Positions 42,091 to 51,116 of a stretch of 64,000 nt of DNA are shown here, piece after piece. Below the pieces are notes generated by a model that saw only the letters and a program-made list of their open reading frames with translations, was not told the DNA's origin and made no database searches. Both the position numbers and the translations under genes were made by a program. Origin of the DNA: Thiothrix subterranea. GTDB taxonomy: Bacteria; Pseudomonadota; Gammaproteobacteria; Thiotrichales; Thiotrichaceae. The first letter of the stretch is position 1. Each line of letters starts with the position of its first letter. Location of the stretch: positions 87,454 to 151,453 of the forward strand of contig NZ_CP133216.1 in NCBI RefSeq assembly GCF_030930995.1, in the 5' to 3' direction.

Positions 42091-42133
42091 CCACCAGCCA
42101 ACAGGGAGAGTTTAAGCCTGCTGGCTAGTGGCT
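42079..42133 (-). terminator. Terminator after the DapB-like gene
   Basis: On the minus strand the arms AGCCACTAGCCAGCAGG and CCTGTTGGCTGGTGGCT pair almost fully (42089-42133) and are followed by TTTTTATTTT. They end the DapB-like transcript about 70 bases after its stop. The tail lies in the nhaD repeat. Confidence 0.75.
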
Positions 42134-42200
42134 ACCGCCTGCACACTGTGTGGAGATCAGCATGTGGGCGGGATTGATGCTAACAGAAACGGACGCACCA

Positions 42201-42959
42201 TCACAGTGCATCCAATTTGAAGAACGGCAGCAGTAAATCCTCCATGCTATAAAAGCCCTTCGGCTTTCCCTGTAAATTGTCTATTGCGAAGAGAATTCCA
42301 TTACCGAATGCTTCGCGTGTAATAGACTCATGTTTGAGCCGCACGGTCTGATAAGGGAAGCCAAACAATATTTCATGCACACCAATGATGCCCCCAGCCC
42401 TGACCGATTTGATGTTTTCTTCAGGTAGGTCTAGCTCGCGGGCAATGACTTTCGCTGTACCTGAAACCTCTGGCTTGTCCTTAAAATGCTCCTCAATCAC
42501 CTCAATATCAGTGTAAGGTGCAATATTCTTGAGTATTTTAGCGGTGATAATCAGAAAATTAATACCTATGGTGATATTGGGCGAATGCAATACACATGTT
42601 TGCTGTGACAGGTATTGGAGCTGCTTGATTTTTTCATCAGGATATTGAGATACAGCACTGACAATCGTAATCCCCCTTTCCGCTGCCACTACGCCGTAAT
42701 AATCCAGCCCCGTCTCAGAAGAAAAGTCAATAACCACATCAACTGGGTAACGGTCGAAGAGTTCGGATGCACTATATTCGTCTTTTGAATAAATGAGTCC
42801 GGGTTCATCTGATGAAACGCCCAAAAACTCTGGAACTGAACGATGTTCAAGCAGTTTTGACTGACGAACCACCCATTGTAACTTGGTTCTTTTCGACTCC
42901 AACAGCACCGATGCGACCGCCCGGCCTGTTTTTCCAAAACCAATGATTCCAACTTTCAT
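42201..42959 (-). CDS. Dihydrodipicolinate reductase-like protein
   Basis: This is a 252-residue protein with a Rossmann start MKVGIIGFGKTGRAVASVLL, VDVVIDFSSETGLDYY (the DapB VDFS-like box) and a C-terminal domain with EVIEEHFKDKPEVSGTAKVIARELD and GFPYQTVRLKHESITREAFGNGILFAI. DapB enzymes reduce dihydrodipicolinate for lysine and peptidoglycan synthesis. Here the His-His motif of the active site appears altered (EEHFKDKPEVSGT where E-x-H-H-x-x-K-x-D-x-P-S-GT is usual). It may therefore be a paralogue with another role. Base composition is more AT-rich than its neighbours, suggesting separate acquisition. It stands alone with its own terminator. Confidence 0.75.
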   Translation of the reverse strand: MKVGIIGFGKTGRAVASVLLESKRTKLQWVVRQSKLLEHRSVPEFLGVSSDEPGLIYSKDEYSASELFDRYPVDVVIDFSSETGLDYYGVVAAERGITIVSAVSQYPDEKIKQLQYLSQQTCVLHSPNITIGINFLIITAKILKNIAPYTDIEVIEEHFKDKPEVSGTAKVIARELDLPEENIKSVRAGGIIGVHEILFGFPYQTVRLKHESITREAFGNGILFAIDNLQGKPKGFYSMEDLLLPFFKLDAL

Positions 42960-43108
42960 CCTCGTCTCCTTTCGCCCATCGTTTTCATACAGGCATCATG
43001 AAAATGCCTGTTGAGTTGGGCTGCTTGTAAAAAGGCTAGCAACGCTTGTGGACAACATTGCCAGCAAAAAAGCCTGTTGTTATGTTTAGCCTCCTCGTGC
43101 CTGTCCCG

Positions 43109-43984
43109 TCAACGCAACAATAGTGTCGGAATCTTTGCTGCACGCAGCAACTCATTGGTCTTGCTGCCCAACAATAAACTGCGCCACGGCGAATGCGTGT
43201 AAGCCCCCATGATCAGCATGTCGATATTGCGCTCTTTAACCTGCGTAGCAATCACGCTTTCCGGTTCACCTGCCAGCAGCGCGGTATGGGTTGCAAACCC
43301 CGCCGTTTCCAGCGTGGCCTTTGCCCACTCCAGATGTTGGCGCAAGCCTTTACCTACTTCGCCAGAAGTGATGACGTGGATCGGCAAACCTACGAACAGC
43401 GGGCAAGCCGCAATCAACTCCACGCCCTTGCGCGACATGCTGCCACCATCAAACGCAATCATGATTTGCTCTGGTGCTTTGAACGTATCGGTAATGGTCA
43501 GGATCGGGCGGTGCAAGGAGCGGATGACCCGTTCCACATTACGCCCTAAATCATGTTGATCACCTTGGCTCGTTTCCGCCGCTTGCCCGCGCCGACCGAG
43601 GATGAACATGCGCACGCCGTCTTCCTGTTCCTCCAGCGTTTCCGCCAGTTCACCGTGGCGCTGGCGCACATCGGGGGCTTTCACCCCGGCGGCAATGGCA
43701 CGTTCACGCAAGCGGTTGAGGAATACCCGCCCCTGTTCACGGGCTTGCTTACTGAGGGCGGCATCTTCTTGGGAAAGCGCCTCCAACAACACTTGTTGGG
43801 CATCGAAACCAATCGCGCCGCTGTGGTCAGTGTTATGGCGCGAACGCTCCGGGTGGCGGTCGAGGATGTGCAGGAATTCCAGCGGCAGTTCCATACGGGT
43901 AGCCACCCATGCAGCATAATCCGCCACATGATCGGCATAATGTGACTGGTCAACGCAGGCGAGAATCTTGTTTTCAGGTTTCAT
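43109..43984 (-). CDS. uspA: Tandem universal stress protein
   Basis: This 291-residue protein has two Usp domains. The first starts ENKILACVDQSHYADHVADYAAWVA, and the second starts PEQIMIAFDGGSMSRKGVELI and ends NIDMLIMGAYTHSPWRSLLLGSKTNELL with the G-2x-G-9x-G(S/T) ATP-binding pattern partly kept. It lies 12 bases after sulP, with AAAGGAG in front of its ATG, so the two form an operon. This pairing is common, and the Usp may regulate the transporter. A deleted copy of the same gene remains at 35214-35400. Confidence 0.9.
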   Translation of the reverse strand: MKPENKILACVDQSHYADHVADYAAWVATRMELPLEFLHILDRHPERSRHNTDHSGAIGFDAQQVLLEALSQEDAALSKQAREQGRVFLNRLRERAIAAGVKAPDVRQRHGELAETLEEQEDGVRMFILGRRGQAAETSQGDQHDLGRNVERVIRSLHRPILTITDTFKAPEQIMIAFDGGSMSRKGVELIAACPLFVGLPIHVITSGEVGKGLRQHLEWAKATLETAGFATHTALLAGEPESVIATQVKERNIDMLIMGAYTHSPWRSLLLGSKTNELLRAAKIPTLLLR

Positions 43985-43996
43985 GGGTTTTCTCCT

Positions 43997-45472
43997 TTAG
44001 TGTCCAGCCAACAGGTCGCCGCCGCCTGCCTTGTCGTGTGTGCCGAAACGGTCAATCAGGGTGGCACTGGCTTCATTCAAACCCACCACTTCCACTTCCG
44101 TGCCTTCGCGGCGGAATTTCACCACCACTTTGTCGAGCGCACCCACGGCGGTCAAATCCCAGAAATGGGCGCGGCTGACATCAATCTGGACTTTTTCCAG
44201 CACATCTTTGAAATCAAACGACGCAATAAACGCATCGGCTGAAGCAAAAAACACCTGCCCCACCACGTCGTAAACGCGCATCCGCCCTTCGTCTTCCGAA
44301 CGCGATTTAACGTACATAAACCGCCCGATCTTGTTGGCAAAAAAGAAACCGGAGAGTAACACCCCAACCAGTACGCCTTGCGCCAGATCGTGGGTTGCCA
44401 CCACCACCGCTACCGTGGCAATCATCACCGTATTGAAACTTTTCGGGTGTTCGCGCAATTTGCGCACCGAATCCCAGTTAAACGTACCAATCGACACCAT
44501 GATCATCACCGCCACCAGTGCCGCCATCGGGATTTGTGCCACCCAATCGCCGATGAACACGATCATTAGCAACAGGAATACACCCGCCGCCAAGGTCGAT
44601 AACCGCCCGCGCCCACCGGATTTCACATTGATGACGGATTGCCCAATCATCGCGCAACCCGCCATGCCACCGAGGAAACCGGAAGCAATATTCGCTACCC
44701 CTTGCCCCATGCACTCGCGCTTTTTGTTACTGCTGGAATCGGTCAAATCATCCACAATCGTTGCCGTCATCAAGGATTCCAGCAAGCCCACCACTGCCAA
44801 GGTCAGCGACACGGGGAAAATGATCGCCAAGGTTTCAACATTCAACGGCACATCCGGTAACAGGAATATCGGCAAACTATCCGGCAGTGCGCCCATATCA
44901 CCCACGGTGCGGATGTCCAGCCCCAGCGTAATCGCCACAATCGTCAGCACTACAATCGCAACCAATGGCGACGGCACGGCTTTGGTCACATACGGCAACA
45001 GGTAAATAATCCCCAGACCCGCCGCCACCATTGCGTAAACTGTCCAGCCATGCCCGATCAGTTCCGGCAATTGCGCCATGAAAATCAAAATCGCCAGTGC
45101 GTTCACAAAGCCGACAATCACCGCCCGTGATACAAAGCGCATCAGCAAATCCAGCCGGATCAACCCGGCAATGATCTGCAATACGCCAGTGAGCAAGGTT
45201 GCTGCCAGCAAGTATTGCAAACCGTGGTCTTTCACCAGCGTCACCATTACCAGTGCCATTGCACCCGTGGCAGCGGAAATCATTCCCGGACGGCCACCCG
45301 TAAACGCAATCACCACCGCGATACAAAACGAGGCGTACAGCCCCACTTTCGGGTCAACGCCCGCAATAATTGAAAAGGCGATGGCTTCGGGAATCAACGC
45401 CAAAGCGACGACGAGTCCGGCAAGCAGGTCATTTTTGACATTGCCGAACCAATCCTGTTGGAGGGATTTCAT
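43997..45472 (-). CDS. SulP-family anion transporter with STAS domain
   Basis: This 491-residue SulP transporter shows the family signature [27 protein letters not shown] near the start, [18 protein letters not shown], and [29 protein letters not shown]-terminal STAS domain follows (about 385-470). The substrate could be sulfate, bicarbonate or another anion; the family does not tell. In a sulfur-oxidising autotroph, bicarbonate or sulfate would both make sense. The uspA gene follows immediately. Confidence 0.9.
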   Translation of the reverse strand: MKSLQQDWFGNVKNDLLAGLVVALALIPEAIAFSIIAGVDPKVGLYASFCIAVVIAFTGGRPGMISAATGAMALVMVTLVKDHGLQYLLAATLLTGVLQIIAGLIRLDLLMRFVSRAVIVGFVNALAILIFMAQLPELIGHGWTVYAMVAAGLGIIYLLPYVTKAVPSPLVAIVVLTIVAITLGLDIRTVGDMGALPDSLPIFLLPDVPLNVETLAIIFPVSLTLAVVGLLESLMTATIVDDLTDSSSNKKRECMGQGVANIASGFLGGMAGCAMIGQSVINVKSGGRGRLSTLAAGVFLLLMIVFIGDWVAQIPMAALVAVMIMVSIGTFNWDSVRKLREHPKSFNTVMIATVAVVVATHDLAQGVLVGVLLSGFFFANKIGRFMYVKSRSEDEGRMRVYDVVGQVFFASADAFIASFDFKDVLEKVQIDVSRAHFWDLTAVGALDKVVVKFRREGTEVEVVGLNEASATLIDRFGTHDKAGGGDLLAGH

Positions 45473-45764
45473 GGTTCAAATTCCATTGTTGTAACAAGCG
45501 GATACGGCAGGCACTGCTAGGCACGCCACCGACTGTGGTTATGAGAAAATGCGGTGGCAGGTCGCCACTGTTACCCCGTGTGGGGAAGGTGCTTACACTG
45601 GTCTGTCTCCAGAATCGGCAAAATGCAGGTTAATCGTGGGAAGGTGCGAATTATAGGGAAGCGGGGTAGATAAAGAAACCCCATCCTGCCTTCCAGAGTG
45701 TCATGGTTGGCGAAGGATGGGGAAGTTCGGTGGATGAAACCAATAAACTTGTGGCGTGAAACGA
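45473..45764. other. Intergenic region with a minus-strand terminator
   Basis: No gene is present. Near its right end CCCCATCCT (45679-45687) and AGGATGGGG (45714-45722) form a hairpin. Read on the minus strand it is followed by TTTCTTTATC, so it ends the transcript of the 45765-46208 gene. The left part carries the sulP promoter region. Confidence 0.65.
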
Positions 45765-46208
45765 TCAGGCAGCGTGGCGCAAATGACCACCATGACCGAC
45801 CAGTGCTTTATAACTCCCCCCCAGCACCGCACCAAAAATGACATGCAGCATCAGCGTGGCAACCGGAGCCATCATGCCAAAACTCAGGCCGAAGAAACCC
45901 GCACCCATCATCGGCATCAGCATGACCATCATCACCAGCCAGCCAATCACGCCCAGAGTAATACCCTTGCCGATGGCATCACCGCCAGGCAGCGAATTAT
46001 GGAACAGGCTGAAGGCCGCGCCATAGCCAGCCCCCACCATAAAGTGCATGGCCCAGCCGATGATGGCTGCACCGCCCATCATGCCTGCCAACATCTTGAT
46101 GATGTCCATTTCCGGCAACATGCCCATCATGTTCTTCATCACCATCAGGACGGACAGCACAACAGTGGCAACCAGCCCCGCAACGATACCTTTGAATACA
46201 GTGTTCAT
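45765..46208 (-). CDS. DUF6789-like small membrane protein
   Basis: This 147-residue protein has four hydrophobic segments: FKGIVAGLVATVVLSVLMVM, a GMMGGAAIIGWAMHFMVGAGYGAAFSL pair, GVIGWLVMMVMLMPMMG and a last helix ending GAVLGGSYKALVGHGGHLRHAA. It is very rich in methionine and glycine, and ends in a histidine-containing tail; both could bind metal ions. ATG 46208 has GAGGAG nine bases upstream. Its start faces the YiiX-like gene across a shared region with an ECF-type promoter in each direction. Function unknown. Confidence 0.7.
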   Translation of the reverse strand: MNTVFKGIVAGLVATVVLSVLMVMKNMMGMLPEMDIIKMLAGMMGGAAIIGWAMHFMVGAGYGAAFSLFHNSLPGGDAIGKGITLGVIGWLVMMVMLMPMMGAGFFGLSFGMMAPVATLMLHVIFGAVLGGSYKALVGHGGHLRHAA

Positions 46209-46259
46209 AATCTTCATCTCCTCATGTGGTTTGGTGTGTTTTAAAACGCTTTGGAGCTT

Positions 46260-46286
46260 ATACGCCCCGGTTGCGGTGGCAGATGC
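46260..46286 (-). promoter_or_regulatory. ECF-type promoter of the small membrane protein gene
   Basis: On the minus strand: GCATCTG (46286-46280), 15-base spacer, CGTAT (46264-46260). It differs from the consensus GCATCCA at the last two bases. It would give a leader of about 45 bases to ATG 46208. Confidence 0.6.
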
Positions 46287-46305
46287 AAGCCAATGAACTT
46301 TTTTT

Positions 46306-46332
46306 GTATCCAGCCCCGCTTGCTGCACGTAT
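46306..46332 (+). promoter_or_regulatory. ECF-type promoter of the YiiX-like operon
   Basis: GTATCCA (46306-46312), 15-base spacer, CGTAT (46328-46332), preceded by a T-run as at the other sites. It lies 20 bases from the divergent promoter. Confidence 0.75.
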
Positions 46333-46363
46333 ATACGGCATCAACAACTTTCCGGGAGGCATT

Positions 46364-47248
46364 ATGCAAAACCTTGTCCATCGCTGTGTGTCGGGTGCTG
46401 CCAACAGGTTGTGGCAATGGGGGGTGGACTGGTTGAATGCCACCCCACCCGGCGAATCGCCCGCCGACCTGCTGGATTTTGAGTTCCTGAAACGGGAAAT
46501 CCGTCCGGCGGATGTGTTGCTGTTTGCCGGTCAGTCGCGGGTCAGCAAGGTGATCCAGACCGTGGTGCTGTCACCGTGGACGCATGTGGGTTTGTATATC
46601 GGTAGCCTGAATGAGGTGCATGATCCGCTTGCCCGTGCCTGTCTGGAAAAAGATTATCAGGGCGAGGCAGATGAACCGCTGATTGTGGAATCCCTGCTGG
46701 GCAAAGGGACTGTGGCAACCCCGTTACGCGAATACCGTTGCGAACATTTACGGATTTGCCGCCCCGCCAGCCTGACTGCCACCGATGCCGACAAGGTGGT
46801 GGCTTTCGCCATCGAACATATCGGCAAGGGTTATGATGTCAGGCAGTTGTTGGATCTTGCCCGCTTCCTGTTTCCCTACGGGATATTGCCGCGCCGCTGG
46901 CGCTCATCCCTGTTCCAGCACAATGCCGGGGAACCCACCCATATCGTGTGTTCCAGCATGGTGGCGCGTTGTTTCCAGCAGGTGCATTACCCCATCCTGC
47001 CGATTGTACGCAATGGCAAGGATGAGCGGGTACGTTTCCATAAACGCAATTTCCGCCTGTTTACGCCCAGTGACTTTGACTACTCGCCGTATTTCGCGGT
47101 GATCAAGTCGCCGGTCTGGGGCGAGGTGGAGGACGCAGGGCAAGCGGTTTACCGTAGTTTGCCGTGGGAACAGGAGGAAGTTGCATCCAGCACATCCGTT
47201 GGCACGTATTCTGCTATTGATATACCAAGGAAGAGGATACCTTCATGA
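46364..47248 (+). CDS. YiiX/NlpC-P60-like cysteine hydrolase
   Basis: This 294-residue protein is of the YiiX/YebB permuted papain-like type. IRPADVLLFAGQSRVSKVIQTVVLSPWTHVGLYIG carries the likely catalytic histidine. Later HIVCSSMVARCFQ carries the likely cysteine, in the permuted order histidine before cysteine. Relatives act on peptidoglycan peptides or lipids. No signal peptide is evident. ATG 46364 is preceded by GGGAGG. It overlaps the DUF302 gene by four bases, and the pair lies behind an ECF-type promoter, so it is probably an envelope or metal-stress gene. Confidence 0.78.
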   Translation: MQNLVHRCVSGAANRLWQWGVDWLNATPPGESPADLLDFEFLKREIRPADVLLFAGQSRVSKVIQTVVLSPWTHVGLYIGSLNEVHDPLARACLEKDYQGEADEPLIVESLLGKGTVATPLREYRCEHLRICRPASLTATDADKVVAFAIEHIGKGYDVRQLLDLARFLFPYGILPRRWRSSLFQHNAGEPTHIVCSSMVARCFQQVHYPILPIVRNGKDERVRFHKRNFRLFTPSDFDYSPYFAVIKSPVWGEVEDAGQAVYRSLPWEQEEVASSTSVGTYSAIDIPRKRIPS

Positions 47249-47724
47249 AACCCGTTACGTTGATTTTCCCCCTGATGCTGTTCTCACTGGCAGCTTTCGC
47301 CGATTCTAACACCATGAAAACGGCAGCTACGACCGATATTGTGACCAAAACCAGCCCGTATTCCGTCGCTGAAACCATGGACAGGTTCGAGTCCATCATC
47401 AAGGCGAAAGGGTTGGACGTGTTTGCCCGCATCGACCACCAGCAGAATGCCAAAGCAGCCGGAATGGACATGAACGCGGCGCAAGTGCTGATTTTCGGCA
47501 ACCCCAAGGCCGGTACGGCACTCATGCAGCAGGACGTGGCAGCAGCACTGGATCTGCCCATGCGGGTAGCCGTGTATGCAGACAAGGCGGGGGATGTGCA
47601 TATTGCCTACCATGCGCCTGATGGTCTGGCCACCAGTTATGATCTGGAAGACAACAAGGTGCTGCCCCAGTTGACGGATGCCCTCAACAAGCTGACCTCT
47701 GCTGCCGTGACGAAAGCACCCTGA
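47245..47724 (+). CDS. Periplasmic DUF302 protein
   Basis: This 159-residue protein has a clear signal peptide (MKPVTLIFPLMLFSLAAFA). A complete DUF302 domain follows: SPYSVAETMDRFESIIKAKGLDVFARIDHQQNAKAAGMDMNAAQVLIFGNPKAGTALMQ, with DLPMRVAVYADKAGDVHIAYHAP. DUF302 proteins are small dimeric folds, often found near metal or redox stress genes; the ligand is unknown. It is coupled to the YiiX-like gene (ATGA overlap). Confidence 0.88.
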   Translation: MKPVTLIFPLMLFSLAAFADSNTMKTAATTDIVTKTSPYSVAETMDRFESIIKAKGLDVFARIDHQQNAKAAGMDMNAAQVLIFGNPKAGTALMQQDVAAALDLPMRVAVYADKAGDVHIAYHAPDGLATSYDLEDNKVLPQLTDALNKLTSAAVTKAP

Positions 47725-47748
47725 CGCTATTGCCGCAGCTACCCGTTT

Positions 47749-48909
47749 TCAGTTGGGTGTCGGCTTACGCCGTACCCACAGGAACAGTTGTAGCAGTGGC
47801 GCTTGCACCAGCAGGCTGGTCAGCACCACCCCGAACACCACCGCTTGTACGGTGTAGCTGTACGCCACTTGTTCTGGCAGGGCGAACACCAGCAGGATGC
47901 TGATCATGCCCTTGAACCCACCCAGCCAGAGCAACGCGGGACGGTAGGTAGCCGCATCCTGCGCAGTGGTGGAAGCCCCACCGTCCAGCCACAAGCCCAG
48001 TGCGATGGTTATGCCCCGCGCCAGCATGACCGCCAGCACACCCAGCAGCACCGCTTGCCATTGGTCGAACAAGATCGGCCAGTACACCGAAAACCCCAAC
48101 AGCAGGAACATGAAAGCAGCAGCAACCAGCGCAGTACCCTGCCATTGCCGATCCAGCCAGCGTTGTGATGGCGTATCGGCACGTTGGCGGTAAGCATTCA
48201 GGATCAGGCCAGCGACCATTACTGCGACAATGCCGGAAACTGCCAGCACCTTTTCCGCCAACACAAACGTCAGGTATGCCCCGATCAGGCTCAGCAGGCC
48301 GCGCAATACCGGCAAGCGGCTGAAATGCAGTACCGCAATGCCCGCCAGCCCCAATCCCAACCCGGTGATGACCCCGCCTGCGAACAGTTGGGTGAAAAGG
48401 ATGAAGCCGGGCAGAAACCCCGGTTGATGGGTTTGCCCTTCCAGTTGCAGCAACAGGGAAACCAGGATCAGCACCAGCAGGCTGCCAAACAGGCTTTCCC
48501 CTTTCAGGATCGCGAGCAGACGTACAGGCAGGCGCAGCGGTTCCAGCACCCGTATCACCGCCGCTGGGCTATTGGCGGCCAGCATCAGCGCGGTCAGGAA
48601 GGCAGCTAATGCCGGGAATTCCAGCGCATCCCCCAGCCCTGCATACAACAGGCTGCCCGCCAAGGCTGCCTGTAGCACCAGTAACGGCGCAGACAGCCAG
48701 ACAATCAGCCCCAGACTGCGGAACATGCCTTCCGCATCCAGCCGGAACGCCATTTCATACACGATCAGGGGCAACAGGCCGTACCAGGCCAGTGCGTGCA
48801 GTTCCGCCCAGCCGATCCGGGTTTCCACCCCGGCAGCGAGCAAGCCCTGTGACAGCAGGATGCCCATCAGTACCAGCAGGGTTGGGTGAAATATCCAGCG
48901 TAGTGGCAT
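47749..48909 (-). CDS. CPA-type cation:proton antiporter
   Basis: This is a 386-residue membrane protein with about eleven hydrophobic segments. Family markers include GLLPLIVYEMAFRLDAEGMFRSLG (usual F-x-x-G-L-E/D region), ALMLAANSPAAVIRVLEPL and ILKGESLFGSLLVLILVSLLL (the E-S/D pair of CPA1 exchangers). The usual SATDPVAV motif is replaced by NSPAAVI, so the ion-binding acid is missing there. WLGGFKGMISILLVFALPEQ closes the core. The gene starts four bases after the FMN protein gene and is translationally coupled. It may exchange sodium or potassium for protons, but the altered motif leaves that open. Confidence 0.8.
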   Translation of the reverse strand: MPLRWIFHPTLLVLMGILLSQGLLAAGVETRIGWAELHALAWYGLLPLIVYEMAFRLDAEGMFRSLGLIVWLSAPLLVLQAALAGSLLYAGLGDALEFPALAAFLTALMLAANSPAAVIRVLEPLRLPVRLLAILKGESLFGSLLVLILVSLLLQLEGQTHQPGFLPGFILFTQLFAGGVITGLGLGLAGIAVLHFSRLPVLRGLLSLIGAYLTFVLAEKVLAVSGIVAVMVAGLILNAYRQRADTPSQRWLDRQWQGTALVAAAFMFLLLGFSVYWPILFDQWQAVLLGVLAVMLARGITIALGLWLDGGASTTAQDAATYRPALLWLGGFKGMISILLVFALPEQVAYSYTVQAVVFGVVLTSLLVQAPLLQLFLWVRRKPTPN

Positions 48910-48912
48910 TGC

Positions 48913-50418
48913 TTAACCCTCCCGTAGTTTGGTGGTTTTTTGGTAAAGGGTATCCAGTCGCACCGACAAGCCGTTGCCCAGCACCACCCGTGCGTGGCGG
49001 CGGGTCAGGCGGCGCGGTTCGGTGACACCGCAGGAATGCGCAATCATGCCGACCTCATGCACCATGTTGTGGGCATAATGCGCCACACGCTCCCGCTTGC
49101 TTGCCGGGATCAGCCCCTTTTGCAGTTTCGGGTCATGGGTGGTGATGCCGGTCGGGCAGGTATTACGGTTGCATTGCAATGCCTGGATGCAACCCAGTGA
49201 GAACATGAAACCGCGTGCCGACACGCAGAAATCAGCCCCCAGACATAATGCCCAAGCCACATCCGCCGGAGTGACCAGCTTGCCGGAGGCGATCACGCGT
49301 ACCCGTTCGCGCAGGCCATATTCCACCAGTTTGTCCACCAGCATCGGCAGGCTTTCACGTAGAGGCAAGCCCATATCGTCGATCAGCGGCAGGGGTGCTG
49401 CGCCCGTGCCGCCGTCGGCACTGTCCACCGCGATGAAGTCCGGGGCGGAGCTGATGCCGCGCTGGTTGATTTCGGCAAACAATTCATCCAGCCAAGCCGC
49501 GTCGCTGATGACTGCCTTGAAGCCCGTGGGCTTGCCCGTGACCGTGCGCACCCGCCCGATCATGTCCAGCAGGCTGGCATTGCAGCGGATTTCCGGGTGG
49601 CGGTTGGGGCTGATGGCGTCTTCACCGACGCGGATATTGCGGATGCGGGCAATCTCTTGCGTCACTTTGCCACCGGGCAGGATGCCGCCTTTGCCCGGTT
49701 TTGCCCCTTGGCTCAGTTTGATTTCAAACATTTTGACCTGTGGGTGGCTGGCGACTTCACGCAACTTGCCATCATCCAGTTGACCGTCGAGGTCACGCAC
49801 CCCGTTTTTCGCCGTGCCAATCTGGAACACGATGTCGCAACCGCCTTCCAGATGGTAAGGCGCAAGCCCGCCTTCGCCAGTGTTCAGCCAGATACCCGCC
49901 TGTTTTGCGCCGTGGGACAGGGCTTGTAGTGCCGGTTTCGACAATGCGCCATAGCTCATGCCGGAAATGCAGAACAGTGCGTCGGTGGTGTACGGTTCAC
50001 GGCAATCCGCACCAACCGTCATGGGGCTGCAATGCACGGCATCTTCATCGAGGGTAGGAAAAGCGGAGTTGATGAACATGACTGCCCCGGTGCGGCGCAA
50101 GTCTTTGGTGGAGCCGAATGCCACCGTATTGCTGACGTTCTGGGCGGCCCGGTAGGCCCAGTTACGTTGCGCCCGGTTGAAGGGCAGTTCTTCCCGATCC
50201 ATCGCAAAGAAATACTGGCGGAAGAATTCCCCCAAGTGTTCCAGCCAGTAGCGGAAATGCCCGATCACCGGGTAATTGCGCAACAGAGCCGTGTGGGTTT
50301 GGGTCACGTCCATGATGTAGACCACCAGTACCAGCAGGATGCCCACGCCCACCAACAGGACGGATAGGGCAACCATGAAGTCGATGGAAGTGGCGATGAA
50401 GCCTTGGGTGTCGGTCAT
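48913..50418 (-). CDS. FMN-binding glutamate-synthase-like protein, membrane anchored
   Basis: This is a 501-residue member of the GltB2-like family. One N-terminal membrane segment (IDFMVALSVLLVGVGILLVLVVYIMDV) is followed by the FMN-barrel of glutamate synthase. Landmarks are ISGMSYGALSKPALQALSHGAKQAG, LNTGEGGLAPYHLEGGCDIVFQIGTAKNGVRD, FEIKLSQGAKPGKGGILPGGKVT, VDSADGGTGAAPLPLIDDMG and CIQALQCNRNTCPTGI with the iron-sulfur-like cysteines. The glutaminase domain is missing, so it cannot be a complete glutamate synthase. ATG 50418 has AGGAA upstream. A promoter of the ECF motif lies upstream, and the antiporter follows in the same operon. Confidence 0.88.
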   Translation of the reverse strand: MTDTQGFIATSIDFMVALSVLLVGVGILLVLVVYIMDVTQTHTALLRNYPVIGHFRYWLEHLGEFFRQYFFAMDREELPFNRAQRNWAYRAAQNVSNTVAFGSTKDLRRTGAVMFINSAFPTLDEDAVHCSPMTVGADCREPYTTDALFCISGMSYGALSKPALQALSHGAKQAGIWLNTGEGGLAPYHLEGGCDIVFQIGTAKNGVRDLDGQLDDGKLREVASHPQVKMFEIKLSQGAKPGKGGILPGGKVTQEIARIRNIRVGEDAISPNRHPEIRCNASLLDMIGRVRTVTGKPTGFKAVISDAAWLDELFAEINQRGISSAPDFIAVDSADGGTGAAPLPLIDDMGLPLRESLPMLVDKLVEYGLRERVRVIASGKLVTPADVAWALCLGADFCVSARGFMFSLGCIQALQCNRNTCPTGITTHDPKLQKGLIPASKRERVAHYAHNMVHEVGMIAHSCGVTEPRRLTRRHARVVLGNGLSVRLDTLYQKTTKLREG

Positions 50419-50451
50419 GTTGGGTGTTTCCTGGCGTATTGATGGGGGAAT

Positions 50452-50478
50452 ATACGCACAGGTGGGGTGGGTAGATGC
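50452..50478 (-). promoter_or_regulatory. ECF-type promoter of the GltB-like/antiporter operon
   Basis: On the minus strand: GCATCTA (50478-50472), 15-base spacer, CGTAT (50456-50452). One base differs from GCATCCA. It is 34 bases upstream of ATG 50418. Confidence 0.65.
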
Positions 50479-50495
50479 AATCAATTGTCGTTAAG

Positions 50496-51074
50496 CTAAT
50501 CCGCCAAACCTTCCAACCAGTGGTCAAGCGCCTCCACTTCCTGCATCACCAGAGCGGTGTCATGGTAAATCTGGGCAAGAGTTGCCAATCCCTGAGTCCG
50601 CACCAACAAGTGCAATGCCAGATGTTCAGCATTTTCGGTGGGGGCAAGCGCTTCAAATTGCCTGACCAGCCATTCCCGGAACAGGTCAAATTGCTGCTTG
50701 GCAATAGCCTGCAATTCGGGTTGTGATTTACCCAACTCGGTATTGAGTGAACCCATCGGGCAGCCAAAACGGGTGACGTTTTCCATTTCATTGAGGGGAA
50801 TGCGGGCGTAGCGTTGCAGGCGTGCCAGCGGGGTGGGAATAGTGTGCTCCCACTCATCCAGCATCAGGCGCATCTGCTGGAGGCGGTGTTCAATGACGGC
50901 TGCCAGCACTTCATCCTTGGTCTTGAAGTAATAGTAGAGGTTGCCACGGGGAACCTCTGCCGCATCAGCAATATCGCTGAACGACATCAGGTTGAAGCCC
51001 TTGTGGTAGAGCAGGTCGTCGGTGGCGGCAATGATTTGCTGCCGGATTTGTTCGGTTTTGTCGCGTTTGGCCAT
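50496..51074 (-). CDS. TetR-family repressor
   Basis: This 192-residue TetR regulator has an N-terminal helix-turn-helix (TEQIRQQIIAATDDLLYHKGFNLMSFSDIADAAEVPRGNLYYYFKTKDEVLAAVIE) and a helical ligand domain with VTRFGCPMGSLNTELGKSQPELQ, the pattern of the YxaF/LmrA-like subgroup. ATG 51074 is used; the earlier in-frame codons (to 51110) are unlike the family. It follows the epimerase-like gene by 42 bases on the same strand. It probably represses that operon through the palindrome at 52164-52181. Confidence 0.88.
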   Translation of the reverse strand: MAKRDKTEQIRQQIIAATDDLLYHKGFNLMSFSDIADAAEVPRGNLYYYFKTKDEVLAAVIEHRLQQMRLMLDEWEHTIPTPLARLQRYARIPLNEMENVTRFGCPMGSLNTELGKSQPELQAIAKQQFDLFREWLVRQFEALAPTENAEHLALHLLVRTQGLATLAQIYHDTALVMQEVEALDHWLEGLAD

Positions 51075-51116
51075 TCTGGAACAATACCCCGATTGGCGAT
51101 GGGCTGACAATGGTCA

